Source of the DNA: CAVSWN01 sp046728115
GTDB lineage: Bacteria; Acidobacteriota; Vicinamibacteria; Vicinamibacterales; CAVVIG01
Direction of reading: 5' to 3'
NCBI GenBank assembly: GCA_046728115.1
Contig: JBKPDW010000508.1
Span: forward strand, 1 to 24,268
DNA: 24,268 nucleotides
Under the pieces are notes generated by a model. That model did no database searches and was not told the origin of the DNA. It saw only the letters and a program-made list of their open reading frames with translations. This document shows positions 21,608 to 24,268 of the stretch, piece by piece (within the stretch, counting starts at the first letter, position 1; every line of letters starts with the position of its first letter). Made by a program: the position numbers and the translations under genes.

Positions 21608-22678
21608 TCAATGTTGGCTTCTTGCAGCGAATGGGCCGACCTCGGGTTTTCCCTGAGTGTTTGCCAGGGGCCCAAGCTCGGCGGCCACGCCTCGAGCAAT
21701 CGCCGCCGTCTCGCTGCCCGCTTGGAAGCAGGTGAAGTCCGGACGATCGCGCCATGCGAGCGGGCCGCAGAGCTTCACCTTCGCCTTCAGGGCCGCATCG
21801 TGAACGATGTTGATGGCGCGCTCGTAGTCGGGAGTGCCCTGACGATAGCCCGAGAAATTGCCGAGGTCGCCGCTGGCCGCGAAGACCGCACTCACGCCGG
21901 GTACTTTGGCGATCTCATCGGCGTTCTTCAAACCTTCGAGCGTTTCGATCATCAACACGAGCACGATGTTGTCGTTGATCGTATTGCGATAGCCACCGGG
22001 CACGCCGCCCCACACGGCGGCGTCAAACGCCTGCCCGCCTCCGTTGCTGCGGCGTCCGAGCGGTGGAAAGTACGTCCAGTTGCGTGCTTCGATCGCTTCT
22101 TCGACCGTGTCGACGGTCGGCACGACCACGACCAGCGCGCCGGCATCGAGTGCGTGCTGGATTTCGCGTTCGTCCGTGTACGCCACACGCACGCCGGGCA
22201 CCGCCTTGGCTGCCGGACAGGTGCGCCACATGCGCGCCACCGCCTGCCAGTCGTGCTGATCGTGCTGCATCTCGGTCCAGATGAAGTCGTAACCGGCGTT
22301 GGCCATCGCACAGTACGTGGCGGGATCGGTGGCGCTGAACAGGGTGCCGCCCGTCACCTTGCCGCCCTGCATCAGTTTCACCTTGACGGGGTTCCAGATC
22401 TTCGAGCCAGCGGGCGGGTTGAATGCCGGACCGTACTTCCACGACGTGGGATCGAACGGCCCCTGATTGACGGCGCCTGCAGGCGCCTGCATTCGCGCGT
22501 TGCTGTCCTTGCCGGCCGGCGCAGCCAGCGGGAACTGGGTCGCGCCAGGCTGGGCGTTGTTCGCGTAGGGGTCCGCGCTCGGCGGCGGTTGCTGCGCGGG
22601 AGGCGTCTGCGTCTGCGCCGCAAACGACGCGATGCCGACTGCCGCGCACAGCATAGCTGCCACAAACATGTGCTTCAC
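21608..22678 (-). CDS. Exported HpcH/HpaI-type aldolase (citrate-lyase-like family)
   Basis: A 356-residue protein with an HpcH/HpaI class II aldolase barrel from about residue 97 onward: GGTLFSATDPATYCAMANAGYDFIWTEMQHD, Arg164 (PGVRVAY), a barrel strand GALVVVVPTVDTVEEA, the metal-binding Glu245 (LMIETLEGL) and Asp271 (ASGDLGNFSG). Classical members are cytosolic, about 250-265 residues, and reversibly split 2-keto-3-deoxy acids into pyruvate and an aldehyde. Here an export signal (MKHMFVAAMLCAAVGIASFAA, to about 21) and a Pro/Gln/Ala-rich spacer (about 22-95) precede the enzyme. The GTG start at 22678 has a perfect AGGAGG (22684-22689) five bases upstream, preferred over the ATG three codons in. 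The substrate is unknown; a periplasmic lyase for sugar or aromatic acids is a guess. The DedA-family gene is 48 bp before it. Confidence 0.87.
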   Translation of the reverse strand: MKHMFVAAMLCAAVGIASFAAQTQTPPAQQPPPSADPYANNAQPGATQFPLAAPAGKDSNARMQAPAGAVNQGPFDPTSWKYGPAFNPPAGSKIWNPVKVKLMQGGKVTGGTLFSATDPATYCAMANAGYDFIWTEMQHDQHDWQAVARMWRTCPAAKAVPGVRVAYTDEREIQHALDAGALVVVVPTVDTVEEAIEARNWTYFPPLGRRSNGGGQAFDAAVWGGVPGGYRNTINDNIVLVLMIETLEGLKNADEIAKVPGVSAVFAASGDLGNFSGYRQGTPDYERAINIVHDAALKAKVKLCGPLAWRDRPDFTCFQAGSETAAIARGVAAELGPLANTQGKPEVGPFAARSQH

Positions 22679-22726
22679 GACATCCTCCTATTCCTTGAAC
22701 GCCATTACGAAAACGTGCCCCGGAAA

Positions 22727-23371
22727 CTATAACGCTCGCCGCCCGCGTGGTCGTCGAAGAAGCTCCACGACCATGGGGAGGACCGAGACGAACACGATCC
22801 CAATGGTGACCAGCGAAAAATTGCGCTTCACGACCGGCACGTTTCCGAACAGCAAGCCCGCGCCGACGCACAAACCGACCCATGTGCCAGCCCCGATGAT
22901 GTTGTACATCCCGAACGCGTGCGGCCGCATCTGAGCGGCCCCGGCCACGAACGGCACGAACGTCCGCACGATCGGCACAAACCGCCCCAGGATCACGGCC
23001 TTGCCGCCGTACCGTTCGAAGAAAGCGTGCGCGCGCGCCAGATGCTCGCGGTTCAGCAGTCGATGCGAGATGCCCGTGTGATCCGTGGCGCTGAACACAC
23101 GGGGTCCGACGATGCGGCCGACGGCGTAGTTCACGGCGTTGCCGGTGAACGCCGCGGTAGCCAACAGCGCCAGGGCCAGCGGTGTGCTCAACACGCCCGT
23201 GGCGCAGAGCGCACCGGTCGCAAACAGCAGCGAGTCGCCCGGAAGAAACGGCGTGACCACAAACCCGGTTTCGGCGAAGACGATCCCGAACAGAATCGCG
23301 TACACCCACGTGCCGTACGTGGCCACCAGATCGAGAAGCGTTCTGTCGGCGTGTAACAGCAGCTCAAACAC
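22727..23371 (-). CDS. DedA-family (VTT/SNARE-associated) membrane protein
   Basis: A 214-residue inner-membrane protein of the DedA family, which includes undecaprenyl-phosphate and phospholipid flippases. Visible marks: AETGFVVTPFLPGDSLLF (the acidic and PGD membrane-entrant loop), GNAVNYAVGRIVG, FFERYGGKAVILGRFVPIVRTFVPFVAGAAQM with the essential Arg residues and Pro, and a closing helix (IGIVFVSVLPMVVELL). I chose GTG 23369-23371 because AAGGA (23379-23383) precedes it at good spacing and the protein then starts like the family (FELLLHADRTLLDLV). A longer frame opens with ATG at 23458 and overlaps the previous gene by 11 bp, but its first 29 residues look non-family. Closely spaced minus-strand neighbours on both sides suggest an operon. 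Confidence 0.9.
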   Translation of the reverse strand: MFELLLHADRTLLDLVATYGTWVYAILFGIVFAETGFVVTPFLPGDSLLFATGALCATGVLSTPLALALLATAAFTGNAVNYAVGRIVGPRVFSATDHTGISHRLLNREHLARAHAFFERYGGKAVILGRFVPIVRTFVPFVAGAAQMRPHAFGMYNIIGAGTWVGLCVGAGLLFGNVPVVKRNFSLVTIGIVFVSVLPMVVELLRRPRGRRAL

Positions 23372-23447
23372 TGTCAGTCCTTGGTGCGTGAAACTTCGTG
23401 CTCGGGGACGGACCACGAACAGAGAATCAGAGTCCAGGAACGGATTG

Positions 23448-24268
23448 TCATACGGCATCGAGCGCCCGGTCGAGGTCTTCCTCGAGATCAGCGATGTCTT
23501 CCAGCCCAGCGGAAATTCGCACGAGGCCGTCGGTGATGCCGATGGCCCTGCGTCGGTCGGCCGGCACCGACGCGTGCGTCATGGTCGCGGGATGCGAGAT
23601 GAGGGTCTCGACGCCACCGAGACTCTCGGCCAGCGCGTGCAGCCGGACGCTGTTCAAGAGGCGTCGCGCGGCGTCGAGCGACCCGAGATCGAAGGCGAGC
23701 ATGCCACCGAAGCCGCGCATCTGGCGCTTTGCGAGGTCGTATTGCGGATGCGTTGGAAGCCCGGGGTAGAAGACGTGCTTGACTTTCTTGTGTCTCGAGA
23801 GGAACTGCGCCAGCGCCAGTCCCGTCGCACTGTGCTGCTGCATACGCAGCGGCAATGTTTTGGTGCCCCGCAGCACGAGCCACGAATCGAACGGCCCGAG
23901 GATGGCGCCTTCGGCGTTCTGCACGAACGTCAGCCATCCGATGTCATCGTCGCGTTGCGCCACGACGATGCCGCCGACGCTGTCGCTGTGGCCGTTCAGA
24001 TATTTGGTCGTACTGTGAACGACCAGGTCGGCACCGAACTCCATGGGCCGCTGGATAGCGGGACTCGCAAACGTGTTGTCGACGACGAGACGCGCGCCGT
24101 GCTGGTGCGCGAGCGCGGCCGCAGCCGCCAGGTCGGTGAGCCGCATGACCGGATTGGTGGGGGTTTCGACGAACAGCATCCGCGTCGACGCGGCAAACGC
24201 GCGTTCTACGTCGTCCAGCCTGGCCGTATCAACGTACGTGAACGAGAGTTGATACCGCCGCAGCACCT
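23448..24268 (-). CDS. Cys/Met-metabolism PLP-dependent enzyme (cystathionine gamma-synthase/lyase type), N-terminus outside the window
   Basis: About 273 residues of the C-terminal two thirds of a PLP enzyme of the trans-sulfuration family, whose members are usually about 380-400 residues. Visible marks: VETPTNPVMRL, VVDNTFASP (the Asp that binds the pyridine nitrogen), HSTTKYLNGHSD with the PLP Lys, GPFDSWLVLRGTKTLPLRM, YPGLPTHPQ, and the end with AESLGGVETLISHPATMTHAS and GLVRISAGLED. Family members make or break cystathionine or use O-acyl-homoserine with sulfide; the exact reaction cannot be told from this part. The frame is open to the right edge, so the start lies beyond 24268. The stop (TGA, 23448-23450) is just before the DedA gene. 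Confidence 0.93.
   Translation of the reverse strand, partial: VLRRYQLSFTYVDTARLDDVERAFAASTRMLFVETPTNPVMRLTDLAAAAALAHQHGARLVVDNTFASPAIQRPMEFGADLVVHSTTKYLNGHSDSVGGIVVAQRDDDIGWLTFVQNAEGAILGPFDSWLVLRGTKTLPLRMQQHSATGLALAQFLSRHKKVKHVFYPGLPTHPQYDLAKRQMRGFGGMLAFDLGSLDAARRLLNSVRLHALAESLGGVETLISHPATMTHASVPADRRRAIGITDGLVRISAGLEDIADLEEDLDRALDAV

Noticed and set aside
23372..23451. Possible 25-codon peptide from an ATG (23449-23451) overlapping the PLP-enzyme stop, before the DedA gene
   Set aside because: The ATGA overlap is suggestive, but the frame is short, has no recognisable features and could easily arise by chance.

Overview
This is a GC-rich bacterial chromosome window with short intergenic gaps and several start/stop overlaps. 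Two orphan FtsX/MacB-type permeases of about 800 residues, lacking any ATPase gene beside them, are the hallmark of the 'acidobacterial duplicated orphan permease' (ADOP) family. With a BlaI-type repressor paired with an M56 peptidase, several secreted hydrolases and REP-like hairpins, they point to an Acidobacteriota genome, perhaps of the Vicinamibacteria type. That placement is inferred from gene content; the window holds no rRNA or other marker. I found no tRNA, rRNA, CRISPR array, insertion sequence or prophage gene.

Layout. Positions 1-203 hold the tail of a plus-strand gene and a truncated polysaccharide-deacetylase-like start. From 7024 down to 207 a minus-strand series reads: ADOP permease, Tat-type cupin, two tandem exported metallo-beta-lactamase-fold proteins (4-base overlap), then a short-chain dehydrogenase. 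Divergent from it at 7260 is a two-gene module: a BlaI/MecI repressor behind two dyads, overlapped by an M56 membrane peptidase that carries a carboxypeptidase-regulatory-like domain and a TonB-C domain. A relic of an ADOP C-terminus lies at 9349-9429, followed by a CocE-type secreted hydrolase.

Convergent with that hydrolase, overlapping it by 15 bp, is an exported three-part fusion (DUF1028, peptidoglycan-binding-like region, M1 aminopeptidase). Upstream of it on the minus strand are a second ADOP permease, a GT39-like multi-membrane protein and an FMN-dependent alpha-hydroxy-acid oxidase. A repeat-filled divergent gap (19371-19550) separates the oxidase from an NhaA antiporter. The antiporter's end overlaps an FtsB/DivIC-like gene, which is divergent from cutA. 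The right end has an exported HpcH/HpaI-type aldolase, a DedA-family membrane protein and a cut-off Cys/Met-metabolism PLP enzyme, all on the minus strand.

How the genes may work together. The BlaI-M56 pair looks like a self-contained regulator: the repressor probably sits on its own promoter, and the peptidase probably relieves it. The rest reads as envelope and secreted functions (peptidases, hydrolases, permeases, antiporter) rather than one pathway. The most unusual non-coding signals are an in-frame tandem array of REP-like palindromes inside the GT39-like gene, a nested 68-bp palindrome at 13996-14063, a hairpin before the dehydrogenase, and two clusters of TTCAGA-type repeats. I see no clear defence or mobile system. 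All function calls come from recognising motifs by eye; no database search was run.
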